Made by a program: the position numbers and the translations under genes. A stretch of 64,000 nucleotides of DNA, taken from contig JAHBBC010000013.1 in the NCBI GenBank assembly GCA_019915015.1, positions 1,116,001 to 1,180,000 of the forward strand. Direction: 5' to 3'. Each line of letters opens with the position of its first letter. Within the stretch, counting starts at the first letter, position 1. Positions 10,801-19,394 of the stretch are shown here, piece by piece. The stretch is from Auriscalpium vulgare (taxonomy: Eukaryota > Basidiomycota > Agaricomycetes > Russulales > Auriscalpiaceae). The notes beneath the pieces are model-generated. The model was not told the origin of the DNA, ran no database searches, and saw only the letters and a list, made by a program, of their open reading frames with translations.

Positions 10801-12076
10801 GTTCACGTATGAGTGCAGCCAAACGCTCTAGTGTATACACAGTGGCATTACGGAGCCGTGGAGCTTCAACACGGCTAGTGGCAGTGTCCTTAGGACGCAG
10901 ATCCGCGGCGCCGTGACTGTGGTGTCCTACGCGTCGCGCAATGTGGTCGCTGCGAACACTCTGCGGCTCTAAGCTCGCGTAGCGCGTGGACTGTGCAGTC
11001 ATTGCGCTGATTGGTTCGTCGCGCGTGTATGATGGACCGTCTCCATAGTGAGAATCATGGTCATCGCTGTCATCCTCCTCAGGAGAATGGCGGTCTGCGA
11101 ATTGTATACGCCGACGAGGGGTGTCTTTCCGCAATTGCGGTAGGAAGTGCTCGTGCACTTTCTGGCGGTGTCGATTAAGGCGGGCGGCCGCGCGAGTGCG
11201 CATGTCGAAGTCGACCGCCGTCTCGCCGTCCTCACGGACCGGCCTGGTCCATCCACTGGATGGCATTTCCGCGTCGTCCGCCGTAGTGTCGTACTTCAAT
11301 CCCGCGCCTCGATTGGCAGCGGGGGGCTTCTCCTCAGGAGTAGTGCCCTGCATTTTTGACTCGATAGCGGCGAGCGACCTGTATGCGTTACTGATGCTGG
11401 TGGATGTCTCCTGCATGACCCCACGGGTCGCTTGCCAGAGTTCCTCCATCTGTTTCACGAACATCTCACTGCCCTGCAGCTGGTCGCGTACGTTGCCCAT
11501 GAGCCTGTCCATCTCGAATGTATACGGGATGTCCGCGCGGACCGGGCGGATCGTGTCCTCGACTTCCCGCTCGGAGCGGGTCACTGATCCGCCTGATGGT
11601 GTTGGCCCGGCCGGTCCTCTCGCTCGCGAGGGACTGCCCAACCGCGCGTATGGGTTGCTGAAGTCATTCAGCGAATTGCGGGTGGCCCGGAGGATATCGT
11701 CGTCGAATGGGGCGACGTCGAATTCCTCCTCCTCAGCCTGCCCTGAATCCTCAGATTCATTTTCGGGGGTAATCGCACGTCCTTTGCCTTTATCAGGCGG
11801 ACGTGGCGATGTCTCGGATTCCTCCCGGGGATCACGGTGATCCCCGGGATCAGGGAGTGCATCCGGAGGTATCGCCTCGGGCAGTACCGCGGGGGCAGAG
11901 CCACTCGTCGCCATTGGCACCGAGTTGTTCGTCGCCACAGGCGCAGAGCTGCTCGTAGCGGGGCCTCCAGACCGACTTCCCCTTCCCTCGGTATGCGAGG
12001 TAGAGGTACCAGAGACCCTTGCCACTCGAGACGAGCGGCGAGGTTCTCCAGTGGGTGTGGGTTTCTTGGGTCCCAT
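7841..12076 (-). CDS. Gag-protease polyprotein, 1411 aa
   Basis: The ATG at 12076 (MGPKKPTPTGEPRRSS) is the first Met of an open frame that ends at a TGA at 7841. Domains: an acidic, Ser/Pro-rich N-terminus; a Retrotrans_gag capsid-like region at about 440-600 (W-x2-I-x6-F motif style, ARWYTQEV, FLSGLPEEYNDVLLRV); a zinc knuckle near 715 (C-x2-C-x4-H-x6-C, CFGCGQTGHYSSDPTC), with two more residues than usual before the last Cys; an acidic spacer; a long Arg/Ala-rich central region of unknown role (about 930-1200); and a retropepsin-like aspartic protease near 1277 with LFDSGST and ILGTPF. It is intact although the pol downstream is broken. The protein is about twice the usual gag-PR length. 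Confidence 0.88.
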   Translation of the reverse strand: MGPKKPTPTGEPRRSSRVARVSGTSTSHTEGRGSRSGGPATSSSAPVATNNSVPMATSGSAPAVLPEAIPPDALPDPGDHRDPREESETSPRPPDKGKGRAITPENESEDSGQAEEEEFDVAPFDDDILRATRNSLNDFSNPYARLGSPSRARGPAGPTPSGGSVTRSEREVEDTIRPVRADIPYTFEMDRLMGNVRDQLQGSEMFVKQMEELWQATRGVMQETSTSISNAYRSLAAIESKMQGTTPEEKPPAANRGAGLKYDTTADDAEMPSSGWTRPVREDGETAVDFDMRTRAAARLNRHRQKVHEHFLPQLRKDTPRRRIQFADRHSPEEDDSDDHDSHYGDGPSYTRDEPISAMTAQSTRYASLEPQSVRSDHIARRVGHHSHGAADLRPKDTATSRVEAPRLRNATVYTLERLAALIREQVGEPTSALLAQVAKAYKLPMPGSYNGVDDIDTLELWLGKVLRWMRLYHVTGPDRDAERVALLGSFLDGEAARWYTQEVEAPTRAHRAWTFEDIIAAMYSRFIHRASAQTAASRFMASRFSRSKGIAGFFSELKERASRMVEQPDEYTFKRLFLSGLPEEYNDVLLRVRGLSAEYSDMNALLEASLEIEEGSKIMSKFRDSRQSMAPARTTDKSVDHTRKSTATSSATARRVRPSRGQTQTARVNQTSPQTRTGSGMDRPRPDSTPRPQKLQGRPGGQPRTAVGKDGKSITCFGCGQTGHYSSDPTCPQFGKPRMFASRVVNDNSEDDQAGEPEAQNDESSPGDDERADDDKEAPEERWASSDDYVEDMEYLDTPSDDDEGPPLRLASMRMFSMRITPASDEEDNVSLGSESDDMPGLVELGPAPSQQAVDLGRLLGEDAVQYLQQRIPMGLPGPAYPGPSFSRPVPGPSRVSRVAPPGPYSPPDSPGTGIENMIRAALSLGRASSPTSRGMAPGAVGSDEFAQYPREYGFTYAQHQADGLRRWRGTGHALRPGIPHPITNDGHFPARLMFDEEFADSVPTDTYLLRDFELGSIETVNVHAVVWWYNQTDETRRRYVEDRVSAALFLGVPIELEHTWMFDPVYGPVHAAECFICLVFVNHRRNARRGDGSLDAAEELGQSMRNDRYDAGYNAGLATAARAIMHFSRSEQAEARQEVAYNAGMRNAFNIVAALERRRPRGPTFPAGDDADNAWPRHAGGGDANADVTPPAPSYVAPPAYIDELSRRTTGMMLFAMRAMRSHLPAVTPEVPRWVYSANLRRNVPNEEQPDRNATRHIVLAADVNINGETLFALFDSGSTTNGISPEAATVSRVGIFELVDPMTLQLGVVGSKSKINYGTRCRIKVNGQEVPCYLDVANIDHYDIILGTPFLHGNKVALDFGDLSITINGQRIVALTPQEEAQRSRRHWKRDRAPMATARVNAARPILE

Positions 12077-12126
12077 GTTCGAAGGGTCGATATATTCGCT
12101 TTTAAATCCGGTGGGATTCAAAAAAG

Positions 12127-12424
12127 TGTAACGTCGATGCCCTTGTACTTAGGTGATCACGCCTGTAGAATCGTACCCACGTATATCGACGTGGGCTGAG
12201 TATGATTCGATGGGGCGCGAGTAGTGAAAGTACAAAAGATGTCCTCTCCCAAGGAGAGGACGGATATATATATGCTACCCTTATGTAATCCCATCCCATC
12301 AATGATCCGAGGCTGTTCCCAGGAACAGCCCCTTCACCTCAGCCCAGCTCCGAGCGTTGTCTGGAACCCGCGGTTCCGCACATGCTGGTCGTCCAAGTAG
12401 GACGACCGGTCCGAGTACACTACA
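12127..12424 (-). repeat. LTR (5' LTR in element orientation), 298 bp
   Basis: Matches the other LTR except for one C missing in the loop of the GGCTGTTCC hairpin. It carries the same TATA-like stretch and hairpins. Just inside it (reverse strand) lies CTTTTTTGAATCCCACCGG, where a primer-binding site should be. It does not start with the usual TGG that pairs with a tRNA 3' CCA. Confidence 0.95.
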
Positions 12425-12429
12425 AACAG

Positions 12430-12624
12430 CTCAATCAGTGGCATGGTTTTCATGGTATCATTGTAGATTGGTACAATGCCATCCCTGCCGAGGAGAATGT
12501 GATTGATGTTCTTGTGCCTGCGATTCATCAAGTTATAAGTTACAGGGGTACTTTCGATGGCAATAGGATGATCTTGGAAAATCACTTGTGTACAGCAGCT
12601 TGCAGATACATTCACTACTTATAA
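12430..12624 (+). pseudogene. Second half of the split 93-codon ORF and of repeat unit 2
   Basis: Resumes in frame after the retroelement: LNQWHGFHGIIVDWYNA to CRYIHYL and TAA. It corresponds to 819-1012 of unit 1 with a few substitutions (AAGGAG to GAGGAG, GGCAACAGG to GGCAATAGG). Function unknown. Confidence 0.45.
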
Positions 12625-13404
12625 ACAGCGAATGTGGATGATCATCAATCACCGGTCGTCCAGTCTTCAAGGCTGACTAGCGCTGACTCCTCTGCGAATG
12701 CTCCCGATGGCGGCAGCTCAATGGGTGTTTTTACTGTATCCCAGACACCGGGGAGCCGTGTACACAATGCTCGGCATGAAATACGCGACCAAATTGCAGC
12801 AATAAGTGTGCTTGACAACAACTTGACAATGCCATCGACAGTTTCCCCAACACCAGACCCTTCACTTTGCGAAGAAGTCTAGTTACCGCAGATTTAAATG
12901 CCAAACCCCACTCATAAAAGATGGATCGCACAGGCACTGAGAACCTTCAGTTTTGACTACAACACCTCTCCAGTCCATCCCCGCTCGCTGACCACAGATC
13001 GGGCCGTGAGCCGTCGGCTTAGGAACCAGGTGCGCCCGGAGGGCAAGTCGTATCTGACCTCCGATTTGAACTCCGAGTTACGTGCGCGCAGAGGCTCTAC
13101 CGACTGATGCTCTCCCTTCGCTGCTCTCCCTTCGCTGCTCTCCCTTCGCTGCTCTCCCTTCGCTGCTCTCCATTTGCCCAGGCTCAGACTGTCATATCCG
13201 CATCCGAAACTCGAGGGCCGAGGCGACTAGTATCTATCTGGGCAGGTTGCCCAGCACCCGACAGCGAGAGGTAAGTGACTTGCGTTCGTTCCCTTGATAC
13301 ACGACTTGTCTGCTCACGGGCAGGGCAGCTGTTACAACAGAGGGCGAGAAACAGTCAGGTTACAGGTCGCACTCTTCCGTACCTTCTACTGGCAGCTCGA
13401 AGCG
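12625..13404. other. Intergenic region, no confident gene
   Basis: An 82-codon open frame (12634-12882) begins with GTG, not ATG, and is not recognised. The rest is probably the promoter and leader of the F-box-like gene at 13405, including a CT-rich minisatellite. Confidence 0.4.
13108..13177 (+). repeat. 14-bp minisatellite (five units)
   Basis: Four perfect and one degenerate copies of TGCTCTCCCTTCGC. This pyrimidine-rich tract about 230 bp upstream of a start codon resembles the CT tracts common in fungal promoters. Confidence 0.85.
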
Positions 13405-14982
13405 ATGCAGAAGAACTGTGCATCCGCCAAACACGCGACCCTCGAAAGCGTTGCGGCCGTAGAGCCTGAGCGCGCGCTCAGTGATGCGGAGACTGTCCAT
13501 CACGCACAGCTCCAGGTGGAGGAACATTCGATCGAGGAAGCACAACAAGAGGTTCGCGAGGCGCTCGCTGTTGGCGATGGGGCTATGAATTCCACCCTGC
13601 GTGCGCTGCGACAGCACAATTCCCTTCTTCCCATCGCACGTCTCGCGCCTGAGCTTCTCCGGGCTATCTTCACTTTCTGCTCGGAGGTCGACTGGATCGG
13701 TTACAGGCCCAAATTCCACGCCGGATGGCTCACAGTGACGCACGTCTGTGAGCGCTGGCGGGATGTCGCACTCGGGCACTCGGGCCTCTGGGCGGCCAAC
13801 ATCTCATCCACATTGGGCCCCACCTGGACAGACGCGTTTGTGCAGCGTGCGCAGAAGGTGCCACTCACCCTCCACGTATATGGGCCCCTAGAGGACTGGC
13901 GACTCCGGTTCCTTGCCAATAATATGCCACGCACAGCATGTCTTAAAGTCGATTTTCCGGCGAAGCATCATCCAGGTGCATTCAGCACGGACGCACCGCT
14001 CCTGACCACACTCAAAATGGACGTCACCGATACGGCTACCCACATGGACCGCGAGGTGCTCTCGGACAACTTTCTGGGAGGGCACGCGCCGATGTTGCGC
14101 AAATTATACATCACGTCTAACTGTGTTGCTATGCCATGGATGACGTTGTCGATCTTTGCAAGCATCACCAGCCTACACCTTTTCAGCATCTACGAACCAG
14201 GAGTTCATTCCTTCGACCAATTTCTCGATGACCTGCTCGACGGACTAGAGGGGATGCGCGAGCTGGAACGGCTCAAGATAAGCAGGGCCAAGAACTTCTT
14301 CGCCAGCAAAGCCGAGGAACCGGTGGCCAATCAACAGCATCGCAGGGTCACCCTCGTGAAGATGGTGTCTTTGGAACTAGATCTTATCTCCCTTCCAGAC
14401 ACCATAATGCTCATCTCTCACCTCTCGATGCCGCACGCTGCCGTCTGCTACTACCCGAATTCCTCCAAAGAAAATGAACACCTCATGGACCTCTTCTTTC
14501 CCCTTATACTCGCGTCCCTCCACTGCCACGCCGACTCCGCAGCGCAGAGCTTCAATGCTATAACCAGCCTGGACATCGGGAGCGTCAAGCTGGGTCCTCG
14601 CAAACCCGTCATCACCGCGCGAACGGATGCGCATACACACGAGCCAACCCTGACCGTACGCTTCTTCGACAAGGCGTGGCCGGCGCGCGTCGCCCTAACT
14701 GCTCTTGCATCTGCGCACCTGAGGGAGCTGACGGTCGACTCTGATATGCTCAAACACTGCCCATGGCCGGACATGCCCGCGCTGCGGCGCCTCGTGGTGA
14801 AGAACGTGGATATGCGCATGTGGCCCAATAGGAAGAGGGAGGCGCAGGACGCGGCGATGAATCAGCTGTTGCGGACCTTGGCGACGCGCGCAGAGGCAGG
14901 GTTTCCTCTGGAGGAACTCGACGTGACGGAGTGCGATGTGGACGCGGCGTGGATGGAGCGCGCGCATGAGATCGTGGGATGA
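13405..14982 (+). CDS. F-box-like/leucine-rich protein, family C (525 aa)
   Basis: The open frame reaches upstream to 13294, but the first ATG is at 13405 (MQKNCASAKHATLES). An N-terminal coiled-coil-like segment (about 8-65) is followed by an F-box at about 74-110 (LLPIARLAPELLRAIFTFCS, then HVCERWRDVALGHSGLW). A long leucine-rich body of irregular LRR type follows. This architecture (helical lead, LPPELL-type F-box, W-R-D-VAL, LRR) is typical of the large Agaricomycete F-box families thought to act as SCF adaptors. It is paralogous to the gene at 35809-37665 (shared DDLLDGLEGM, TARTDxHTHxPTLTV, WPDMPALRR). It ends earlier than that paralog, after a DAAWMERAHEIV motif. Intact, intronless. 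Confidence 0.8.
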   Translation: MQKNCASAKHATLESVAAVEPERALSDAETVHHAQLQVEEHSIEEAQQEVREALAVGDGAMNSTLRALRQHNSLLPIARLAPELLRAIFTFCSEVDWIGYRPKFHAGWLTVTHVCERWRDVALGHSGLWAANISSTLGPTWTDAFVQRAQKVPLTLHVYGPLEDWRLRFLANNMPRTACLKVDFPAKHHPGAFSTDAPLLTTLKMDVTDTATHMDREVLSDNFLGGHAPMLRKLYITSNCVAMPWMTLSIFASITSLHLFSIYEPGVHSFDQFLDDLLDGLEGMRELERLKISRAKNFFASKAEEPVANQQHRRVTLVKMVSLELDLISLPDTIMLISHLSMPHAAVCYYPNSSKENEHLMDLFFPLILASLHCHADSAAQSFNAITSLDIGSVKLGPRKPVITARTDAHTHEPTLTVRFFDKAWPARVALTALASAHLRELTVDSDMLKHCPWPDMPALRRLVVKNVDMRMWPNRKREAQDAAMNQLLRTLATRAEAGFPLEELDVTECDVDAAWMERAHEIVG

Positions 14983-15237
14983 GGAAGTGTGAGGGGGTAA
15001 AGAAGCGAGAGGAACAGAGGCAAAAGAGCGCGTGAGTTACATACGGCTACAGGCATCGCCGCCACGCAGAATCCAGGAGAGTTTGGACAATGCCATTGCT
15101 GTCTGCGTGCGACCAGTTCTCAGGTGTCGGTGACAAAGGATACGAACGTATGCATGGCGCAAGGAAGGCATATGCACGAGCACAGAATTTAATGTACACT
15201 TTGCGCACTCGGCTACGATCATATCTGACGCTAGTGC

Positions 15238-16491
15238 TTAAAGCTGAACCACAAACCGAGCCTCTCGCCACGTTGTATCCATCTCCCCACCTGCTCCTCC
15301 CTTCCGTTTTCTACAACGTTTTGACGAGATTGCGCCAGCACAGCCAACCGGGGAGTGCGGTGCGAGACACGCGGTCACTTGAGCGGGCTGCAAGTTTTGT
15401 TGCCTCAAATCCAGTCGATGTGTCGAGGTTCCTGTGGATCGCACGTCAGCACATGCCCTCCACGACCACGACCAACGCACCTGGAATAAATAAGGCGTCT
15501 CATAGCTCTTGAAATCAATATCCTTGTCGTGGCACAACCCTTCCAACGCGGCACGCACATGCTGCTCGACACTGTGCGTCACACTGACAAGCTGCAGCTC
15601 CGGCAGAATGCGAAGAGGATTGACGGCGAGCTCCGCACGCACGTCTGGCGAGGCCTCCACGGTATGGTAGCCGACGTGCTGCAACAACCGCGGGAGCTTG
15701 ACGTGTTGCTCGGGCAGCGTGCCCACGACGAGGGTCTTGAGCTGGATGAGCTTCTCCAGGATTCCCTGCGGCGGAAACTGTCCCTTGATCTGCAATGATT
15801 GAATCTGCGGCAGAATGCTGGTTGAAATGAGGTGTTCGCACAGCGCATTGTCTGACCACTTCGGGCGGACCAGACAGAGGTAGCGCAACGCGGGAAGGGG
15901 CATCAAAAGCGCTAGACACCGACGAGCACTTCCCGCATGTATTTCGAGACCCTCCAATGTGGGAGGGAGGAGGTAATCCGAGTATCCCGCTGCTCTCAAT
16001 ATGAGCACGCGCGCGCTCGGGAACATCTGCACAACGCCGGTGATGGAGTTGTCCGTACCAGCCACATCCAGGAGGACGAGCTTCGGCTGGATCGCGTGAG
16101 GGCGTGCATCAAATCCGGCCCTGAAGGCGTTGATGTCGCTGATGTAGTATGGAGATGATATGCCCTCGACGTGGGGGCAGAGCTCCAGCAGACGGACGCA
16201 GACATCGTCGGACTCGGGTGGACAGTAGACCTGGATGGACCGGACGTGCGCGGCGAGATGCAGGCGGGTACTGAGGACGTCGAAGAGGAGTTTCATCCTA
16301 CAGTACCCTTCCTCCTTCAATGTCAAGCAGAAGATGCGGCGAAAGAGGAGGCGCTGCGCAGTGGGAGTCCATGCGCGGCAGACGAGCGCACATGCGCGAA
16401 GGGTGGTACAATCGATAGACGCGTGTTGTGACGACCGAAACACCCATTCTATGATGAGGAGATGGACGTCCAGAGAGACCTCGACTGCCAT
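15238..16491 (-). CDS. F-box-like family A protein (417 aa, C-terminus extended by frameshift)
   Basis: The start is ATG 16491 (MAVEVSLDVHLLIIEW); a longer in-frame stretch to 16782 is the family leader. The F-box-like part is at about 5-50 (LRACALVCRAWTPTAQRLLF), followed by an irregular leucine-rich domain with PLPALRYLCLVRP, LQSLQIKG and a final LRxLPELQLVSVT. Near the end, one base is shifted relative to the paralogs, so the usual VEGMC stop is missed. Translation then runs about 70 residues into the conserved 3' flank (WRACADVRSTGTS...). Function by family: possible SCF substrate receptor. The extension is probably a decay product. Confidence 0.72.
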   Translation of the reverse strand: MAVEVSLDVHLLIIEWVFRSSQHASIDCTTLRACALVCRAWTPTAQRLLFRRIFCLTLKEEGYCRMKLLFDVLSTRLHLAAHVRSIQVYCPPESDDVCVRLLELCPHVEGISSPYYISDINAFRAGFDARPHAIQPKLVLLDVAGTDNSITGVVQMFPSARVLILRAAGYSDYLLPPTLEGLEIHAGSARRCLALLMPLPALRYLCLVRPKWSDNALCEHLISTSILPQIQSLQIKGQFPPQGILEKLIQLKTLVVGTLPEQHVKLPRLLQHVGYHTVEASPDVRAELAVNPLRILPELQLVSVTHSVEQHVRAALEGLCHDKDIDFKSYETPYLFQVRWSWSWRACADVRSTGTSTHRLDLRQQNLQPAQVTACLAPHSPVGCAGAISSKRCRKRKGGAGGEMDTTWREARFVVQL

Positions 16492-19394
16492 GATGGTATC
16501 CGGAGGAGGTGGGCACCGGGAAGGATCGATCGGCGCGGCCTTCAACAATTCGTTGCTGTCGACTTCAGTCAAACCTAGACATGCTACAGTGAGCATCGTC
16601 GACCGCAGCAGATGCAATGGGTTACGCACTGAGAGGTAGGGGATCCATAGGCCGCTTTTGGGGAAAATTTGTCCAATACAAAAACGACCGTCCACGAGTT
16701 GAACTGTCAGATCAACCCCACGCGCGGCCGGGACGTGAAGGTCGCAGTATGCAGGGATCCTGTTGGCTCTGAGATATTCCACAAACGACCTGATACATGG
16801 ACGAAGTCAATCAAATGGTTGGGCTGTTGAAAGACTGGAAACTGACCGATGAGCGTGATGGGCACAAACGGTACGATGTGGCACGAGAGACGGTGTTGAC
16901 TATCAGTTGAACCTCAAACGTTCCCACGCGCCGGACGCTGCCGCACTCTCCTCCTTCCTGACCTTGCACTCGATCATTGATCTACCTCTTGTCCCCATCT
17001 GCGCGTGCAGACCGCCAAGTCACTATGCTCAAACACGACCGGTTCCGTGGCGACGAGGCCAACAGAAATTGTTGAGCACTTGCAGCTCTTTATTACAACC
17101 TGAGCTAACAATCCTCCCAGTACCCCGCGCACTCCTGCATCATGAATTACGCTCTCCTTGCACCTGTCTTGTTTGTGCCCAAACACATTCGCCCCGCACT
17201 ACCTGCTACGACGTCCGCTGATGCGCGCACGTCGACAACCTCTTGAACGTTATTATCATCGCTTCCATGTCTACAGACTACAACAGTCACCCACGCGCCC
17301 ATTCTAGACCCCCTTCAATGCGCACACCCATCCTTCGCGTAGCCCATCTCACATTGCCTCATTTTATTCCAATTTTGTGCCGACAGCTACCCCGCTCCGC
17401 TCCTGTCTCGGCGAAGGGAATGGTCATCGACACGCGCCTCTTGCGACAATCTTTCGCCTTTGCCTTCTCCACCAATTCCCAAACGTCTGCAATACTCTCT
17501 GTTTGCCGCAGCATATGCATCCCAGTGACTCTTGCGCGTTCGTTCACCCTCGCGGCAACACTTTTTTCGACGGAAATTTCTTGCCCTCGACGATGCGTCG
17601 TCACGTCAACCCTTCAAACTCAGAACTGAAGGGCTACTGCGTCACTCCAGAGGCGGAGCAATCGGAAGGAGGGACAGAGAGTGTAGTGGAGAAACACTGC
17701 GCGCTGAGCGGAGGATCCACGCGGCGACGCCACGTATTTGCGCCATCGACAGCCGCATACGCCCCACCGCCGACAGCGCACACACTGCGAGCCCGCTCGT
17801 CCCGCGCCTGCTCAGCCACACCGATCCTCCCCCGCTGCTGCCTCCAGAAGCCATGGCACAGTTGCCGCAGTCTGAACAGGTATGTATCTCGATCCCGTGC
17901 CCCACGTTGCGATTTTCTTCCTCTATTTTGGATATTGAATCCTGATACAGAAATGCGGATCCAATCTTAGACATTTCCATTGCCATGGCGTGATCGCGTC
18001 ATGCACCTAAGCACACGGCGCGACTTCTCATTGAATGCAGTCAGGTATGGACTCCCATTGCTTTTGCCTCTCAATTGCCATCTCAAATTATCCACTGCAC
18101 ACACAGATCTCAGGGCGGGCTGCGCGAACCCGCTGATCCGTCGTCTGACCAAAGCCAGCGTTGAATAGCGCCGGCATGTACCGCACCCTGCCCAATGAAA
18201 TGCAGCGCGGTGGGCCCGCACCCACAGCCTTTCTCGGTCTTGCGGCGACTGAGGTGGACATCGCGCTGCTCCGCTTTGAAGCTCCTGCGGAAGAACGTCG
18301 GCCCTCAGATCCAGCCAAAAGCTTATGACAGATCGGGACGCGTACAGATCTCGACGCCGTCGTCGCAGCGGGATGCGGGCCGGCCGTGACGCAGTCATTC
18401 TCTTCAGCTTCAGCCCCAGAGTGTCTCTTGCTGATGATCCAATGCATACCCCGCCTCACCCATACTTTTCTCTCGGTCCTTTATGGGCGTCACTTTCCCG
18501 CCTCCGCTGTGCAATGGGCTTCATGAGCTAAAGCGTCAAGTTTGACTGGCATCGACCGGGGCGCCTCATATCCATCGCAAAGTTTGCTCCGCCGCGTCTA
18601 TTTAGGCGTTGAACTAAGCAGGTACATGTTTCTGGATGCCATGCGCCATGTTGCACGCCTGCTAAATGCAGTCGCTCTAGCAGACCCGTCGGCCGACGAC
18701 AGAATAGAGCGCATGCCACGGGTTTCTCGTTCGTGTCAAGTTGTTGTTCCGTGCGATCGCAAAACGATTGTATCGAGCAATGGCTTCTGCCGAGCCGTAT
18801 CCCTGCAGTGTTTTCGGTCTCCAAAGCTCCTTGTCATCTGGATACGGAGCTTGCGGAAGTCCTGCGGAGAAGTGCTTAGTACGAAGGCACGCGGCAAGCG
18901 TATTTGTCCTCTATTGATTGCGTCGCTGTCGAGAGCGTGGACGGTTGGGAGTTGAAGTTGTGCAGTCAAATATCAGCTGCAGAACGCGGCTCGTGAGAAT
19001 GAGTCGGGAAATGAGGATGTTCATTGATATGTACAACCATTGACACGGTTAGACGTAGCCTGGTAAGATCGTAAGAAGGACATGCACCTCATATATCGTA
19101 GATCACTTTTGTGCTTCTCTCTCCCCAACCGCAATATAAATAGGTAAATGAGAATGCAACGCGCGAGTAAGTAAGAAGTCTGGAGTGGAGAGTCTACTCG
19201 TTGCCGGCTGGTGCCGCCAGCGCAGAATGCGAAAGAAAGCGGCAAGTAGCACGGAGAACGTCCAACGTTGAGTCCGACGGTCACTTGAGCGGGCTGCGTG
19301 TGTCCTCAAATCCAGTCGATATGTTTCTGTTGCTGTGGGCTTCACGTCAGCAGAAGTTCCCCGTCGACCACAGCCGCTGACGCACCCGAAAGAA
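16492..19394. other. Intergenic region, no confident gene
   Basis: The first 100 bp are the family A leader. In the rest I see only weak coding hints. One is a short ATG-led segment at 17853-17879 (MAQLPQSEQ) followed by a GTATGT donor-like site, with TGATACAG downstream at about 17950. Another is an unremarkable 50-codon frame at about 18177-18326. No homolog is recognised. They may be remnants of an eroded intron-containing gene. Confidence 0.35.

Larger units (their letters stand above)
1212..12424 (-). mobile_element. Ty3/gypsy chromovirus LTR retrotransposon, 11.2 kb, with extra 3' ORF
   Basis: Two direct LTRs (1212-1510 and 12127-12424) begin TGTAACGTCG and end TACACTACA, and differ by one C in a run. 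The flanks 1207-1211 and 12425-12429 are both AACAG, a 5-bp target-site duplication. The internal order on the minus strand is gag with aspartic protease, then RT, RNase H, integrase and chromodomain (pol), then an 868-codon ORF. This is the gene order of Ty3/gypsy elements, and the chromodomain places it among the chromoviruses. Near-identical LTRs imply recent insertion, yet pol carries about six frameshifts. At 11.2 kb it is long for a fungal gypsy element because of the extra ORF and the long gag. Confidence 0.95.
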
